Origin: JAVBLD01 sp031553705
GTDB lineage: Bacteria; Bacteroidota; Bacteroidia; Bacteroidales; Marinifilaceae
Direction of reading: 5' to 3'
Length of the DNA stretch: 64,000 bases
Assembly (NCBI GenBank): GCA_031553705.1
Contig: JAVBLD010000001.1
Span: forward strand, 99,643 to 163,642
Positions 43,092 to 53,426 of the stretch are shown in pieces. Positions within the stretch are counted from its first letter, which is position 1. Each line of letters begins with the position of its first letter. The notes beneath the pieces were generated by a model. That model saw nothing but the letters and a program-made list of their open reading frames with translations. It made no database searches and was not told where the DNA came from. The translations under genes were made by a program, and so were the position numbers.

Positions 43092-45080
43092 TTAATCCTT
43101 CATTTTCTTAGGGGGGTCACACCTTCTGCCATGTACTCCTTTAAATTTATCGATCATTGCTTTACTTCTCAGCACCTCTCCGACACTCCATGCCTGTGAA
43201 ATGGATCCATTGGGAGCATGCGGCGGATTTCCGTCATATATTTCTGCAATCGAACACAGACCGTGAACCGTCATCTCCTCATCGAATCCGGACAGCAAAT
43301 CCTCTGCTTTCTGCACAAACTTTTCATCGTAAAGCCTGAAATTCGCTTCTATATACGGCCCGATAAGCCATGGCCAAACGGTCCCCTGATGATATGCCTG
43401 ATCGCGGGATGTCTGGTCGCCCTCATAAGTACCTTCGTAACACAAATTTTTCGGAGACAAAGTCCTAAGTCCTTTAGGGGTCAGCAATTCACTTTTCACC
43501 ACGGTCAACACACCCCGTTTCATCTCATCATCTATCGGACTATATTCCAATGAACAAACAATCACCTGATTCGGACGGACAAACATATTCTGTCCCTCCA
43601 GATCCACATAATCCGCCAGATATTTTTCTGTGGCATTCCAGAATGTCTTGACAAAACTCTCTTTTATCTTTTCGGGCATACCTTCCCACTGTTTCAAAAA
43701 GAGCGTATCGCCAGCCTCTTCAGCCAATTGCATCGTATAACAAACTGCGTTATACCATAGAGCATTGATCTCCACCTGATATCCTCCACGGGGAGTCACC
43801 GGAATTCCATTTACGATAGCATCCATCCATGTCAGTGCTTTTCCCAGTTCGTCAGCCCATATCAATCCGTTTTCGTGCATCTTCACATACTGGTTTACCC
43901 CTAACCGGAAAGCGGACAAAATAGTTTTCATTTTTGTTCCGTAGCTCTTCCACAACTGGTCGTTATTGTCAAGTGCCTCTCCGTATTCTTGCAAGGCTTT
44001 AAAAAACCACATCGGGGCATCTACCGAATTGTAAGCGGCATTTTCATGTTTTCCGATATTGGGAAATAACCCGTTGTGCAACTGTCTTGTCATCGTATCC
44101 AATACATCCTTACAGGTTTTAAGATCATGGTTTGCCGAGATCGTCAATCCCGGCAAAGCAATAAACGTATCGCGTCCCCATCTGCCAAACCATGGATAAC
44201 CTGCCACGATCTCAGTATCCTTTCCGTTTTTAACAATAAACTGCGAAGCGGAATATTTCAAACAGTTCTCACAGCTATTGCGGGGAGGCCGTTGGTCGAC
44301 CAATTTTTGAAACTTTGTTTTCAGACTGGCCACTACCGCCCGATCGATTGATGCCGAAAAGACGACACTCTCCCCTTTTTTTATCGGAAATTCAAAATAA
44401 CCAGGTACAAAAAGATCCTCCCGGTAATCATAACCCCGGTTCCTTTCTTCGGTATACTCTATATTATAATACCAATCCGGAACTGCTGTAAACTCATTTG
44501 CCTTACTGATCTGCATATTCAGAAAAGGGAAGCCGTTATACAGTTTAGACCGGATACCGTGGTCTATCTCTTCATATTTGGTATTGGCCATCAGATTGGC
44601 CTTTGACAGACTATGCACGTTGCGATACGCCAAAAACGGCTTCAGCCGCATCGTCGTCTCCGAATGAGCATCCAGCAAAGTATAACGGATCAATATTTGT
44701 GCTTCATTATGCACAAGTACCATCTCTTTTTTTAACCTCACTCCGCCAACCCCATATACCAAAGTGCATACCGGCTCATACTCAAAATCAACAATATATT
44801 TATGTCCGCGCGGCTCATAGGTGCCGGGGTATTTATGAATACCCAGATTAAACGCCTGTCCATGCTGAATAATTGTCTCATCCAGAGCTGACAGTAACAC
44901 ATGGTTTTCCCCGCCGAACTCTTCTATCGGCACAATCAGCAGGCCATGATATTTTCGGGTATTACAGCACACAATGGTTGAAGACATGTAACCGCCTGTT
45001 CTGTTTGTTGCCAGGACCTCTCTTTTCAGCGAATATTCCAGATTCACCAGTTCGTTTTTATTAAATTTCAGGTATGCCAT
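43092..45080 (-). CDS. glycogen debranching enzyme (amylo-alpha-1,6-glucosidase, GH133)
   Basis: 662 residues. N-terminal bacterial GDE domain (LEYSLKREVLATNRTGGYMS, RKYHGLLIVP) and C-terminal (alpha/alpha)6 GDE_C domain (GYPWFGRWGRDTFIALPGLT, NGLFPNIG, YNSVDAPMWFFKALQEY, GLIWADE, QAYHQGTVWPWLIGPY, SISQAWSVGEVLR). Hydrolyses or transfers alpha-1,6 branches of glycogen. Cytosolic. Second gene of the glycogen cluster, 69 bases behind glgB. Confidence 0.94.
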   Translation of the reverse strand: MAYLKFNKNELVNLEYSLKREVLATNRTGGYMSSTIVCCNTRKYHGLLIVPIEEFGGENHVLLSALDETIIQHGQAFNLGIHKYPGTYEPRGHKYIVDFEYEPVCTLVYGVGGVRLKKEMVLVHNEAQILIRYTLLDAHSETTMRLKPFLAYRNVHSLSKANLMANTKYEEIDHGIRSKLYNGFPFLNMQISKANEFTAVPDWYYNIEYTEERNRGYDYREDLFVPGYFEFPIKKGESVVFSASIDRAVVASLKTKFQKLVDQRPPRNSCENCLKYSASQFIVKNGKDTEIVAGYPWFGRWGRDTFIALPGLTISANHDLKTCKDVLDTMTRQLHNGLFPNIGKHENAAYNSVDAPMWFFKALQEYGEALDNNDQLWKSYGTKMKTILSAFRLGVNQYVKMHENGLIWADELGKALTWMDAIVNGIPVTPRGGYQVEINALWYNAVCYTMQLAEEAGDTLFLKQWEGMPEKIKESFVKTFWNATEKYLADYVDLEGQNMFVRPNQVIVCSLEYSPIDDEMKRGVLTVVKSELLTPKGLRTLSPKNLCYEGTYEGDQTSRDQAYHQGTVWPWLIGPYIEANFRLYDEKFVQKAEDLLSGFDEEMTVHGLCSIAEIYDGNPPHAPNGSISQAWSVGEVLRSKAMIDKFKGVHGRRCDPPKKMKD

Positions 45081-45149
45081 ATTGCAAGTATATTTAGTAT
45101 CTAAATGATGTTATTTCTAACTTACCTATATCTCAAAAATGCAAAACGC

Positions 45150-47141
45150 TTATACTTCACGTCGCATCACAAATGCACTTCTTGAAGGTAAATACAGGCT
45201 CAACCTGTCCGAACCACCCTCATACATTGTAAAACTCGGCATAGACGCATCTCGCCGGCCAAAACCGTCAAAATATGGATCATCAGTATTCAACACCTCG
45301 GTATACTTACCGGGAACAGCGCAAAATTTATAATCAACACATGAATGTTCCGGACTAAAGTTGAACACAAATAACAAAACGCCTCGCTGAAAAACCAGTA
45401 CTTGCCTTTCATTGTCCTGCACCACTGGTACGGGAACTCCATCAAAAAAGTTCCCCTCTTTCACCAATTTGATCATAGCTTTATCGAAATCATTCAGGAA
45501 ATGGTAGCGTAAATCCCGGTCATCCACCAAACTCCATTGTCTGCGGGCATAATCATAACTCCAACCATTATCCTCCCGCGGAAAATCGATCCATTCGGGA
45601 TGCCCCCATTCATTTCCCATAAAGTTCAAATAACCGTCTCCGGCCGTAGAGATCGTCAGTAAACGGATCATTTTATGCAATGCCAATCCTCGTTCCACCT
45701 TTAAATTCCGCTGGTAAATGTTCATCGAAGTGTACATCTCCTTATCCAGTAATCTGAAAAGTATAGTTTTATCTCCCACCATAGCCTGATCATGGCTCTC
45801 GGCATAACTAACCGTATGCTCTTCCTGCCGTTTATTGGTCAGTTCAAAAAACATGTCCCCGACACACCACTCCTCATCTTTTTTATCTTTTATTAATTTG
45901 ATCCAATAATCGGGCACTCCCATGCTCATCCGGAAATCAAACCCGACACCGCCCTGCTCCCCGGGAAGTGCCAACCCTGGCATACCGCTCATATCTTCGG
46001 CAATAGTAACCGCCTCCGGACAAACCTGATGAATCACTTTGTTCGCTAATGTCAGATAGGTGATTGCATCTTCATCCTGATTACCGTCATAATAAAACTT
46101 ATATTCGGTAAAATTCCGTTCGATCCCATGATCCAGATAGATCATACTGGTGATCCCATCAAAACGGAATCCGTCAAACTTAAATTCCTCCAGCCAAAAT
46201 TTACAGTTCGACAATAGGAAATTCAATACTTCATACTTGCTGTAATCAAAGCAACGCGAATTCCACAACTTATGCTCTCCCCGTTCTCCGGAATAGAAAT
46301 ATTGATTATAATCCCCGGCAAAACAGCTCAATCCTTCCGCCTCATTCTTTACGGCATGTGAATGTACCAGATCCATAACCACCCCAATGCCATATCCATG
46401 CGCCTCATCGATCAGATGCTTCAACTCCTCCGGTGTCCCGAACCGGGAGCTTACGGCGAAAAAATTGGATACCTGGTAACCAAAAGAACCGTAATAAGGA
46501 TGTTCCTGAATACCCATCAACTGTATCGTATTGTACCCCAACTCGGCTATCCGGGGCAGGATATACTCTTTGAACTCCCCGAAAGAAGCTACTCTCCTGG
46601 CCTCCATACTCATTCCTATATGCGCCTCATATATCAAAGGATGTTCCAATCTCTTTACTTTTGCGTTTTTCCACCGGTATGGTTGTTCCGGAGCCCACAC
46701 CTGAGCGGAAAAGATCTTGGTCACCTCATCCTGTACCACTCTCTTTGCATGACTTGGTATACGATTTCCACTTCCCCCCTCCCATTCGATTCTCAGCTGA
46801 TATAGCATTCCATGCCACATCGTATCGGCAGGCAGATGAATCTCCCATACACCTCCGTCTACAGGCTTCAACCGGAAATTCTCCCGCTTCTGCCATTCGT
46901 TCGACTCTCCCAAAATATAAATAGCTGTCGCATTGGGGGCCCACTCCCGAAAAACCCACTCTTTCTTGAAACAGTGTAAACCAAAGTACAGATGAGAATT
47001 GAATACGTCAGCCAGTTTTTTACGGCGATCGGTAAACTCCAACTCTTTTATTACACTGTTTTCATAACGACGCTGGATCGTTTTTTTAAACGGATCAAGC
47101 AACGGATCAAACATTGTTATATCAACATTCATATTTGTCAT
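45150..47141 (-). CDS. glgB: 1,4-alpha-glucan branching enzyme (GH13)
   Basis: 663 residues from the ATG at 47141 (MTNMNVDITMFDPLLDPFKK); the frame extends to a TTG at 47183 but that adds only hydrophobic, non-conserved residues. CBM48-like N-terminal domain (VFREWAPNATAIYILGESNEW), GH13 barrel with DLVHSHAVKNEAEGLS, nucleophile Asp in FDGFRFDGITSMIYLDHG, acid/base Glu in TIAEDMSGMPG, and YAESHDQAMVGDKT. The style (eukaryotic GBE1-like, subfamily GH13_8) differs from E. coli GlgB. Leads the leftward glycogen cluster. The 430-base upstream region is AT-rich and shared with the divergent WbqC gene. Confidence 0.95.
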   Translation of the reverse strand: MTNMNVDITMFDPLLDPFKKTIQRRYENSVIKELEFTDRRKKLADVFNSHLYFGLHCFKKEWVFREWAPNATAIYILGESNEWQKRENFRLKPVDGGVWEIHLPADTMWHGMLYQLRIEWEGGSGNRIPSHAKRVVQDEVTKIFSAQVWAPEQPYRWKNAKVKRLEHPLIYEAHIGMSMEARRVASFGEFKEYILPRIAELGYNTIQLMGIQEHPYYGSFGYQVSNFFAVSSRFGTPEELKHLIDEAHGYGIGVVMDLVHSHAVKNEAEGLSCFAGDYNQYFYSGERGEHKLWNSRCFDYSKYEVLNFLLSNCKFWLEEFKFDGFRFDGITSMIYLDHGIERNFTEYKFYYDGNQDEDAITYLTLANKVIHQVCPEAVTIAEDMSGMPGLALPGEQGGVGFDFRMSMGVPDYWIKLIKDKKDEEWCVGDMFFELTNKRQEEHTVSYAESHDQAMVGDKTILFRLLDKEMYTSMNIYQRNLKVERGLALHKMIRLLTISTAGDGYLNFMGNEWGHPEWIDFPREDNGWSYDYARRQWSLVDDRDLRYHFLNDFDKAMIKLVKEGNFFDGVPVPVVQDNERQVLVFQRGVLLFVFNFSPEHSCVDYKFCAVPGKYTEVLNTDDPYFDGFGRRDASMPSFTMYEGGSDRLSLYLPSRSAFVMRREV

Positions 47142-47545
47142 TTTTTCTAAAAAGACAAGATTTAAACCGAGTATATCAAACAATCCTATACATAGCCAGT
47201 AAATCCTTTTTTATACGTCGGCCTTCCGATAAGGGTACATAAAACCTCCCTCTATCTTATATCATATAACGACAGATACCCTTTTGTGACCTCAAAAATC
47301 CATTATTCTTATCGTGCATCAATCCATATTTATTGACCTGTTTTATGCAGGTTCGTAAATATTAATTTTTTTATAAGAAACCTTATTTATTTCCTTTGCT
47401 TATAAAGATAATACATAATTTCACTTTTTCAAAATTTTCACTAAAAAAGTAACAAAGAAATTTTATTAGATATAAAAACATACGTTATTCCTCAGATTGA
47501 CGAACGACCTTACAGTATATTCTATGATTTTACAGATTAAATATG

Positions 47546-47553
47546 TAGTTTTG
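47546..47553 (+). promoter_or_regulatory. -7 element of the WbqC gene
   Basis: TAGTTTTG fits TAnnTTTG, 22 bases before the ATG at 47576. The rest of 47142-47575 is AT-rich, must also carry the glgB promoter (no clear element seen) and shows no gene. Confidence 0.45.
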
Positions 47554-47575
47554 CCCTATTAAAGTATCACCGGTT

Positions 47576-48184
47576 ATGGACACATTATTACTTAATACGG
47601 CTTATTTTCCTCCTGTTGAATATTTCTCAAAGATCAAACAGTATGAAAATGTCTGTATCGAACAATATGAAAGTTATGGAAAACAAAGCTACCGTAACCG
47701 GTGTGAGATCATGTTTGCCAACGGCATTATGTCACTTGTCGTCCCGATAACAAAAGCTCCTCAGAGAAAAATGCTGATAAAAGACACGCTGATCGATTAT
47801 GCCGTCAAATGGCAAAAATTACATTTCAAAAGTATTGAGTCTGCTTATAAAAATTCGCCCTACTACGATTACTATATTGATGATCTGGCAACCTATTTTG
47901 AAAAAAAGGAGAAATTCTTACTGGACATGAACGGTCATATCCTGAAAACCATGCTGAATCTGCTGGACATGAAAAAAAAACTGTCTCTTACAAACGATTA
48001 TATCAAAGAGACTTCAACATATTGCGATCTACGCAATACAATCCATCCTAAAAAGACAATCAATCCGGACTTTATAGCTAAACCCTACCATCAGACATTC
48101 AGCGAACGTTTTCCTTTCACGCCCAATCTAAGTATATTGGATCTGCTTTTTAACGCAGGCCCTGATGCTGCGGATTATCTGTAA
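47576..48184 (+). CDS. WbqC-like family protein
   Basis: 202 residues. Family features: LLNTAYFPPVEYFSKI start, YESYGKQSYRNRCEIMFANG (R-N-R block), LVVPITKAP and WQKLHFKSIESAYKNSPYYD. WbqC-like proteins are found in O-antigen and other glycan loci, but the biochemical activity is not settled. Here it is isolated from glycan-assembly genes, as is common in Bacteroidota. Transcribed alone, convergent with the DUF2795 gene. Confidence 0.92.
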   Translation: MDTLLLNTAYFPPVEYFSKIKQYENVCIEQYESYGKQSYRNRCEIMFANGIMSLVVPITKAPQRKMLIKDTLIDYAVKWQKLHFKSIESAYKNSPYYDYYIDDLATYFEKKEKFLLDMNGHILKTMLNLLDMKKKLSLTNDYIKETSTYCDLRNTIHPKKTINPDFIAKPYHQTFSERFPFTPNLSILDLLFNAGPDAADYL

Positions 48185-48203
48185 AATCGATCGACGACCA
48201 AAT

Positions 48204-48234
48204 AAAAAAAACGATCGCATCTTTGATGCGACCG
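48204..48234 (-). terminator. terminator of the leftward DUF2795 cluster
   Basis: Stem CGATCGCATC (48212-48221) / GATGCGACCG (48225-48234), one mismatch, 3-base loop; followed on the reverse strand by a run of eight T (48211 to 48203). Confidence 0.8.
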
Positions 48235-48290
48235 CAGATTATTTAAATACTTTTTCTATACTTATTCTCTAAATCCTACCGGCACCTTCA

Positions 48291-48512
48291 CTAATATTCA
48301 TCTTCATTGAAGAAGAAATCATCTTTGCTCGGATAGTCAGGCCAGATGTCTTCGATGCTCTCAAAAATCTCCTCGTCGTCTTCAATATCCTGAAGATTCT
48401 CAATCACTTCCATCGGAGCGCCCGAACGGATAGCATAATCTATCAACTCATCCTTAGATGCAGGCCATGGAGCATCTTCCAATTTTGATGCGAGTTCTAA
48501 TGTCCAATACAT
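48291..48512 (-). CDS. DUF2795 domain protein
   Basis: 73 residues, very acidic. DUF2795 core WTLELASKLEDAPWPASKDELIDYAIRSGAP then PMEVIENLQDIEDDEEIFESIEDIWPDYP, and an acidic tail. Highly conserved small protein in Bacteroidota with no assigned function. It is 141 bases downstream of the CLC gene and is followed by a terminator. Confidence 0.92.
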   Translation of the reverse strand: MYWTLELASKLEDAPWPASKDELIDYAIRSGAPMEVIENLQDIEDDEEIFESIEDIWPDYPSKDDFFFNEDEY

Positions 48513-48652
48513 ACCTAATTAGTTTATTCGTTTTTCCAATTTGCCGCAAAAGTAGACTTTTTTTTCTAATAAACAACTATTCTTATACGGAATTGAAGGT
48601 ATTATAGTATATAATAAAAATACAACACTGATTATCTGTACATTAATAAAAT

Positions 48653-50425
48653 CTATTCGTCAGAAAAATGCTGTAGTACCCTCCTGTAAGAACTGAATAT
48701 CTTCGCTTTCGATACGAATCCAATATACTTACCATCCTGTATTACAGGCAGATTCCATGCTCCGGTATCCTCGAACTTTTTCATCACCGTATCCATCGAA
48801 TCGGTCACATCCACGACAGCAGGCGGAATAGTCATAAAATCCCGGACATACGTCGAGTCATACAAGTCCTGATTAAACATAATCTTCCGAATATCATCCA
48901 GCAATACCATTCCCAATAGTGCCTGATCTTTATTAACCACCGGAAATATATTCCGGTTGGATTTCGACACCTGTTTTATCAGATCCCTTAATGTAGCATC
49001 AACGGAGATGGTTCTCAGATCCGTTTCAATCACTTTGTTCAATTTCATCAAAGTCAGCACCGCCTTGTCTTTGTTATGTGTGATCAAGTCCCCCTTCATA
49101 GCCAAACGGCGTGCATAGATCGAATGAGGTTCCATACCCCGGCCTGTCAGATGGGACATAACCGAAGTAATCATCAATGGGACCAACAGGCTATATCCCC
49201 CGGTAATCTCCGCAATCAGGAACATAGCTGTCAAAGGAGAGTTCATGACACCGGACATTACGCCCGCCATTCCCGCCAGGACGAAATAGCTCACCGGTAC
49301 CGTAACATATCCTGTCATATTGATCAGCATAGCTACAAAAAAACCGACCACACCGCCGGTAAAGAGGCTTGGCGCAAAAACTCCACCGACACCGCCGCTT
49401 CCGTTTGTCAACGCCGTCGCAATCACCTTTATAAAAATAATTCCGACAATATATAGCAGCACAGTCAAAGAATATTCCTTTACCCCGAAGAAGTAGGTGT
49501 TATTAAACAAACTCTCTGCATTATTGGTCAACAATGCTTCCAATGAAACATATCCTTCCCCATATAAAGGAGGAAAAATATAAATCAGTAAACCGAGAAG
49601 AGTGCCGCCGATCAATACCCTTTTAAACGGATTCTTTATCCCGGTAATAAATCGTTCCACCCGGATATTTGTACGGATAAAATAAACCGATATCAATCCG
49701 CAGCATACACCCAGCAAAATGTAATAAGGCACATTTGCCAAAGCAAATTGCTCATAGACGGCAAATTGGAGGATTACCCCTTCCCCCATCAAAAAATAAA
49801 CGATCACATAAGATGAGATCGCCGAAATCATTAACGGTATTAACGATGCGATTGTCAAGTCGAGCATCAACACCTCCAATGTAAAGACAATCCCGGCAAT
49901 AGGGGCTTTGAATATTCCAGCAATGGCCCCTGCCGCTCCGCAACCGATCATCAACGTCATCACCTTATAATTCATCCGGAAAAAACGGGCCAGGTTCGAA
50001 CCAATCGAAGCACCAGTCAGGACAATCGTTGCTTCGGTTCCGACAGACCCCCCGAAACCGATCGTAATCGTACTGGCAAGCAGAGAGGAGTAACTGTTAT
50101 GAGGCTTGATCATACTATTTTGCCTGGAAATAGAATACAATACCTTTGTCACCCCATGACTGATATCTTCACGGACAAAGTAACGTACAAACAACGATGT
50201 CAGGCAAATCCCGATAAAAGGAAGGATAAAGAATAACAAACTTCCGCTGTCAATCTGCAGGCGATCGGTTAAAAAAAGATGAGTGGCGTGCAGCATGTTT
50301 TTCAGCAATACACCCGCTAAGCCGGTAACTATACCCACCAACAGACTCAAAAAGAGAATAAAATTCTTCTCTTTTACATGACGTATACGCCAACTTAGAA
50401 ACCGTGCATACCAACCCCAAATCAT
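48653..50425 (-). CDS. CLC-family chloride channel/transporter with CBS pair
   Basis: 590 residues from ATG 50425 (an in-frame GTG lies two codons upstream). About ten membrane helices carry CLC signatures: GFGGSVGTEATIVLTGASIG (equivalent of GxEGP, gating Glu kept but Gly-Pro changed to Ala-Thr) and GSGGVGGVFAPSLFTGG (GxFxP). The usual GSGIP site reads DISHGVTKVLYS, which is divergent. A C-terminal CBS pair (about 450-580) ends in LPVIQDGKYIGFVSKAKIF and may sense nucleotides. Same strand as the NnrDE and DUF4831 genes. Confidence 0.94.
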   Translation of the reverse strand: MIWGWYARFLSWRIRHVKEKNFILFLSLLVGIVTGLAGVLLKNMLHATHLFLTDRLQIDSGSLLFFILPFIGICLTSLFVRYFVREDISHGVTKVLYSISRQNSMIKPHNSYSSLLASTITIGFGGSVGTEATIVLTGASIGSNLARFFRMNYKVMTLMIGCGAAGAIAGIFKAPIAGIVFTLEVLMLDLTIASLIPLMISAISSYVIVYFLMGEGVILQFAVYEQFALANVPYYILLGVCCGLISVYFIRTNIRVERFITGIKNPFKRVLIGGTLLGLLIYIFPPLYGEGYVSLEALLTNNAESLFNNTYFFGVKEYSLTVLLYIVGIIFIKVIATALTNGSGGVGGVFAPSLFTGGVVGFFVAMLINMTGYVTVPVSYFVLAGMAGVMSGVMNSPLTAMFLIAEITGGYSLLVPLMITSVMSHLTGRGMEPHSIYARRLAMKGDLITHNKDKAVLTLMKLNKVIETDLRTISVDATLRDLIKQVSKSNRNIFPVVNKDQALLGMVLLDDIRKIMFNQDLYDSTYVRDFMTIPPAVVDVTDSMDTVMKKFEDTGAWNLPVIQDGKYIGFVSKAKIFSSYRRVLQHFSDE

Positions 50426-50500
50426 ACTCACCTTTCTCAGATCTTCATTATCGTAAATTTCAGATTACGCTTTAACCCTGCCATCATACCCGTTCAGGAA

Positions 50501-51628
50501 TTACTTATTTTTACTTACACTTTTCAATGATCCGTATTTTGGATAAAGCTCCAATGATAGCCCTTCGTTTATAATCACATCCATCGGAAACTTTTTTATG
50601 CTTCCCAATTGAGGAACAATTGCCCTAAGGGTAGCAAGCTCTTCAGTTCCCTTCATTAATTTCAATTCGGCTATAGCCGGCACTCGATAGTAAATTCCCG
50701 GCTGCACCTCTGATGCAGAGACCCTTGACGGAGATGAATCGAGCGTCACAACATTCTCCAGTTGCAACATGTAAGCAATAGCCGAGACATCTCTCTTATT
50801 GACAATGCCATTCTCCTTACTGAAACGAAAAACCACCACCGGTTCATCGGCTTTGTCAAGTACACAGTCAAACACCTTGATAATCCGGTGTACTTCGCGT
50901 TTTCCGATAAAAAGGCTCAAATACCCTTCCTCCATCCGGCCAAGCTCTTTCAAAAGAATCTCCAACGCTTTACCGTCCGGCACTCCGCTTCCAGCTTCCA
51001 GCAAATCCATTCGTTCCGACCGGATCCGGAAAATTTCGCTCACCGCCTCCTCTACATTATCCCGTTCACCTTTGGGTACATATTTCACAATCGGGTCCCA
51101 TATCTTTTTCATTACATTATCTACCTCCTGATAGGTATAATTAGTATCCAGTACTTCCTTCAACGTATTCAAGTGCATCCTGTTTATCAACCGCCTTTCC
51201 TTCTTGTCGTCTTTACTATAATACATAACCGGGTCTTCGTAAGACACCTCTTTTCCCCCTCCGGCCACCCCGGCCAGAAAACCTTCAACGCTCAGCGCCA
51301 ACAACAGGGCATGATAATCCCCGCTCACAGAAACAGAAAACATCGCATTTTCGTCCGGTACGGACTGAGGCGTCACAATGATATCCTTAATCTCCCAGGT
51401 CTCTTCCTTATCAAACATTTCAGGCTTCAAGCCCAGTTCCTTTTCAGCATATTTCTGATATGGCCCGGGAATGATTTTGATATGTTCCAATACCACTTCC
51501 ACCCTATAATTCACTTTCGGCAGGCAATAATTGATACCCGCAGGCGCATTTGATGCCTCTTTCTTCTTCTGAGCCCCGGCCGAAACAACCATCATAACTA
51601 AAAGTACAAATAGAATAATGCTTCTCAT
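50501..51628 (-). CDS. DUF4831 family exported protein
   Basis: 375 residues with a signal peptide (RSIILFVLLVMMVVSAGAQ). The mature sequence matches the Bacteroidota DUF4831 family (GINYCLPKVNYRVEVVLEHI, YAEKELGLKPEMFDKEETWE). The function is unknown; probably periplasmic. It lies 41 bases after NnrDE and 75 before the CLC gene on the same strand, so possibly one transcript. Confidence 0.88.
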   Translation of the reverse strand: MRSIILFVLLVMMVVSAGAQKKKEASNAPAGINYCLPKVNYRVEVVLEHIKIIPGPYQKYAEKELGLKPEMFDKEETWEIKDIIVTPQSVPDENAMFSVSVSGDYHALLLALSVEGFLAGVAGGGKEVSYEDPVMYYSKDDKKERRLINRMHLNTLKEVLDTNYTYQEVDNVMKKIWDPIVKYVPKGERDNVEEAVSEIFRIRSERMDLLEAGSGVPDGKALEILLKELGRMEEGYLSLFIGKREVHRIIKVFDCVLDKADEPVVVFRFSKENGIVNKRDVSAIAYMLQLENVVTLDSSPSRVSASEVQPGIYYRVPAIAELKLMKGTEELATLRAIVPQLGSIKKFPMDVIINEGLSLELYPKYGSLKSVSKNK

Positions 51629-51669
51629 ATTATTTTATTTTTAGTTTCTCGAAATACAGGATACCCTAT

Positions 51670-53211
51670 TCATAATCCGAAACTCTCTATCTCAAGTTTT
51701 CGCCAAGCTTTTCCGATGTCATCCGCAATTACCCCGGCACAAACTCCCCGCATTCCATACGTTTTCATAGCAATATCCCCGGAGAGCCCATGGGCATAAA
51801 CCCCAACGATAGCTGCATCTAAAGGAGCCATATCATTGGCCGCTAAAGCAAGCAATATTCCCGTCAAAACATCTCCGGCTCCCCCCTTTGCCATCCCCGG
51901 ATTACCACTCATATTGAAATAAAACTTTCCGTCCGGAGAAGTTATTACGGTATGCGCACCTTTCAAGATCATGCAAACTCCATACTGTTTTACAAAAGTG
52001 CTTAATTTATTTAACCTGTCAAAATCATTTACACATTTTCCGGCCAATCTTTCAAATTCTTTTATATGAGGCGTCAAGATGCATTTTTCATGCAGCATGT
52101 CCAGTAGCTCTCGGTAGTCGGCCATTATATTCAGCGCATCGGCATCCAGAATAGTCGTTCCGTGCCATTCCGTCAACAATTTCTTCAGCCCGGCCACCGT
52201 ATCAGGGTGCCTGCCAATAGCAGGCCCTATGGCGATTGCATCATATTGTCCCACATTATCTATGGCAGAGAACAGCCGTTCTGACCTGTCAGGATCCGCC
52301 AATGCCTCAGGAACCGCCATCTGGATTAAACTGCAACCCGCTCCCGGAACATGACAATGCAATAACCCTATTCCGGATCGGACAGCAGCACGTGCCGCCA
52401 ACACCGCAGCCCCCATCATTGCATAAGAACCGGCAATTAACGCTCCCCGACCATTTATGCCTTTATGGGCAAATTTAAACGGTTTAGGCAATAATCCAGC
52501 TACCGCCTCAGATGTCAGATAATAATAATCGGTCGGTTGTTGCCGGATTGCATCCGGATGCAGGCCAATATCCAGAATACGCCACTCACCAATATAACGG
52601 TCATTTTCACTCAGCATAAAAGCCAGTTTCGGAAACTGGAATGTGAACGTATAATCGGCCCTCACGATGGTTGCCGGATCATTTCCGGTATTGTCTTCTC
52701 CAAAAAGCCCGGAAGGGATATCTACAGCGGCCACCCGGTTTCCGCTACTGTTTATTTTCCGGATTATCTCGGCCGGTAAGCCCTCTACCCTACGGTTCAA
52801 ACCGGCTCCGAAAATGGCATCAATAATCACAGCATTTTTAGGAGGATCAAAATCTGCCTCCTGCCGGATTTCAACCAGCTCTCCCTCGGATTGCCGGTAC
52901 CGGATAAGGTTAGCCTCACAATCAGGGGTCATAGCCTTAGGCTCCATTGCTAATTGGTAAACAATCGTTTCCAATCCTTTTTCATACAATATTCTTGCAA
53001 TAGCATAACCGTCACCGCCATTATTACCCCAACCGGCAACCACTGCCACCCGCCTGCAGAAACCGAATACATCCGAAAACTGCTCCACCCAGACCGATGC
53101 AGCCCGTTCCATCAGATCAATCGACCGAACCGGTTCATGATCAATAGTATATCGGTCGATAGAAGCAATAAGAGAGGTCTTAAAAAATTGGTTTAACTTC
53201 TTCCTTTCCAT
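51670..53211 (-). CDS. nnrDE: bifunctional NAD(P)H-hydrate repair enzyme (epimerase + dehydratase)
   Basis: 513 residues. The N-terminal YjeF_N epimerase domain (1-215, VAGWGNNGGDGYAIARIL, DAIFGAGLNRRVEG, VAAVDIPSGLFGEDN) interconverts R- and S-NADHX. The C-terminal ribokinase-like dehydratase (230-510, HKGINGRGALIAGSYAMMGA, TILDADALNIMADY, LTPHIKEFERLAG, GNPGMAKGGAGDVLTGILLA) removes the hydrate using ATP/ADP. Fused as in E. coli YjeF/Nnr. Leads the leftward DUF4831-CLC group. Confidence 0.96.
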   Translation of the reverse strand: MERKKLNQFFKTSLIASIDRYTIDHEPVRSIDLMERAASVWVEQFSDVFGFCRRVAVVAGWGNNGGDGYAIARILYEKGLETIVYQLAMEPKAMTPDCEANLIRYRQSEGELVEIRQEADFDPPKNAVIIDAIFGAGLNRRVEGLPAEIIRKINSSGNRVAAVDIPSGLFGEDNTGNDPATIVRADYTFTFQFPKLAFMLSENDRYIGEWRILDIGLHPDAIRQQPTDYYYLTSEAVAGLLPKPFKFAHKGINGRGALIAGSYAMMGAAVLAARAAVRSGIGLLHCHVPGAGCSLIQMAVPEALADPDRSERLFSAIDNVGQYDAIAIGPAIGRHPDTVAGLKKLLTEWHGTTILDADALNIMADYRELLDMLHEKCILTPHIKEFERLAGKCVNDFDRLNKLSTFVKQYGVCMILKGAHTVITSPDGKFYFNMSGNPGMAKGGAGDVLTGILLALAANDMAPLDAAIVGVYAHGLSGDIAMKTYGMRGVCAGVIADDIGKAWRKLEIESFGL

Positions 53212-53381
53212 ATACGGTTATCTTCTCTCTTTACGAACAAGAAATATACGCAAATCTCATTCTATTCTGATTCAACGAATAATCCGGATGAAAGTAGCAT
53301 TTTTTTTATATATACTTTCAAACATCCAGTTCTTTCTGTTTACAGAAACTAATTTTATACTATTAAAATTTGACACCTCCA

Positions 53382-53412
53382 TTTGCCGGATATAAAAAAA
53401 ACTATACCTTTG
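53382..53412 (+). promoter_or_regulatory. tRNA-Gln promoter
   Basis: TTTG (53382-53385), 19-base spacer, TACCTTTG (53405-53412): an exact consensus match 14 bases before the tRNA. Confidence 0.8.
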
Positions 53413-53426
53413 TGGCGTCAAAATAC

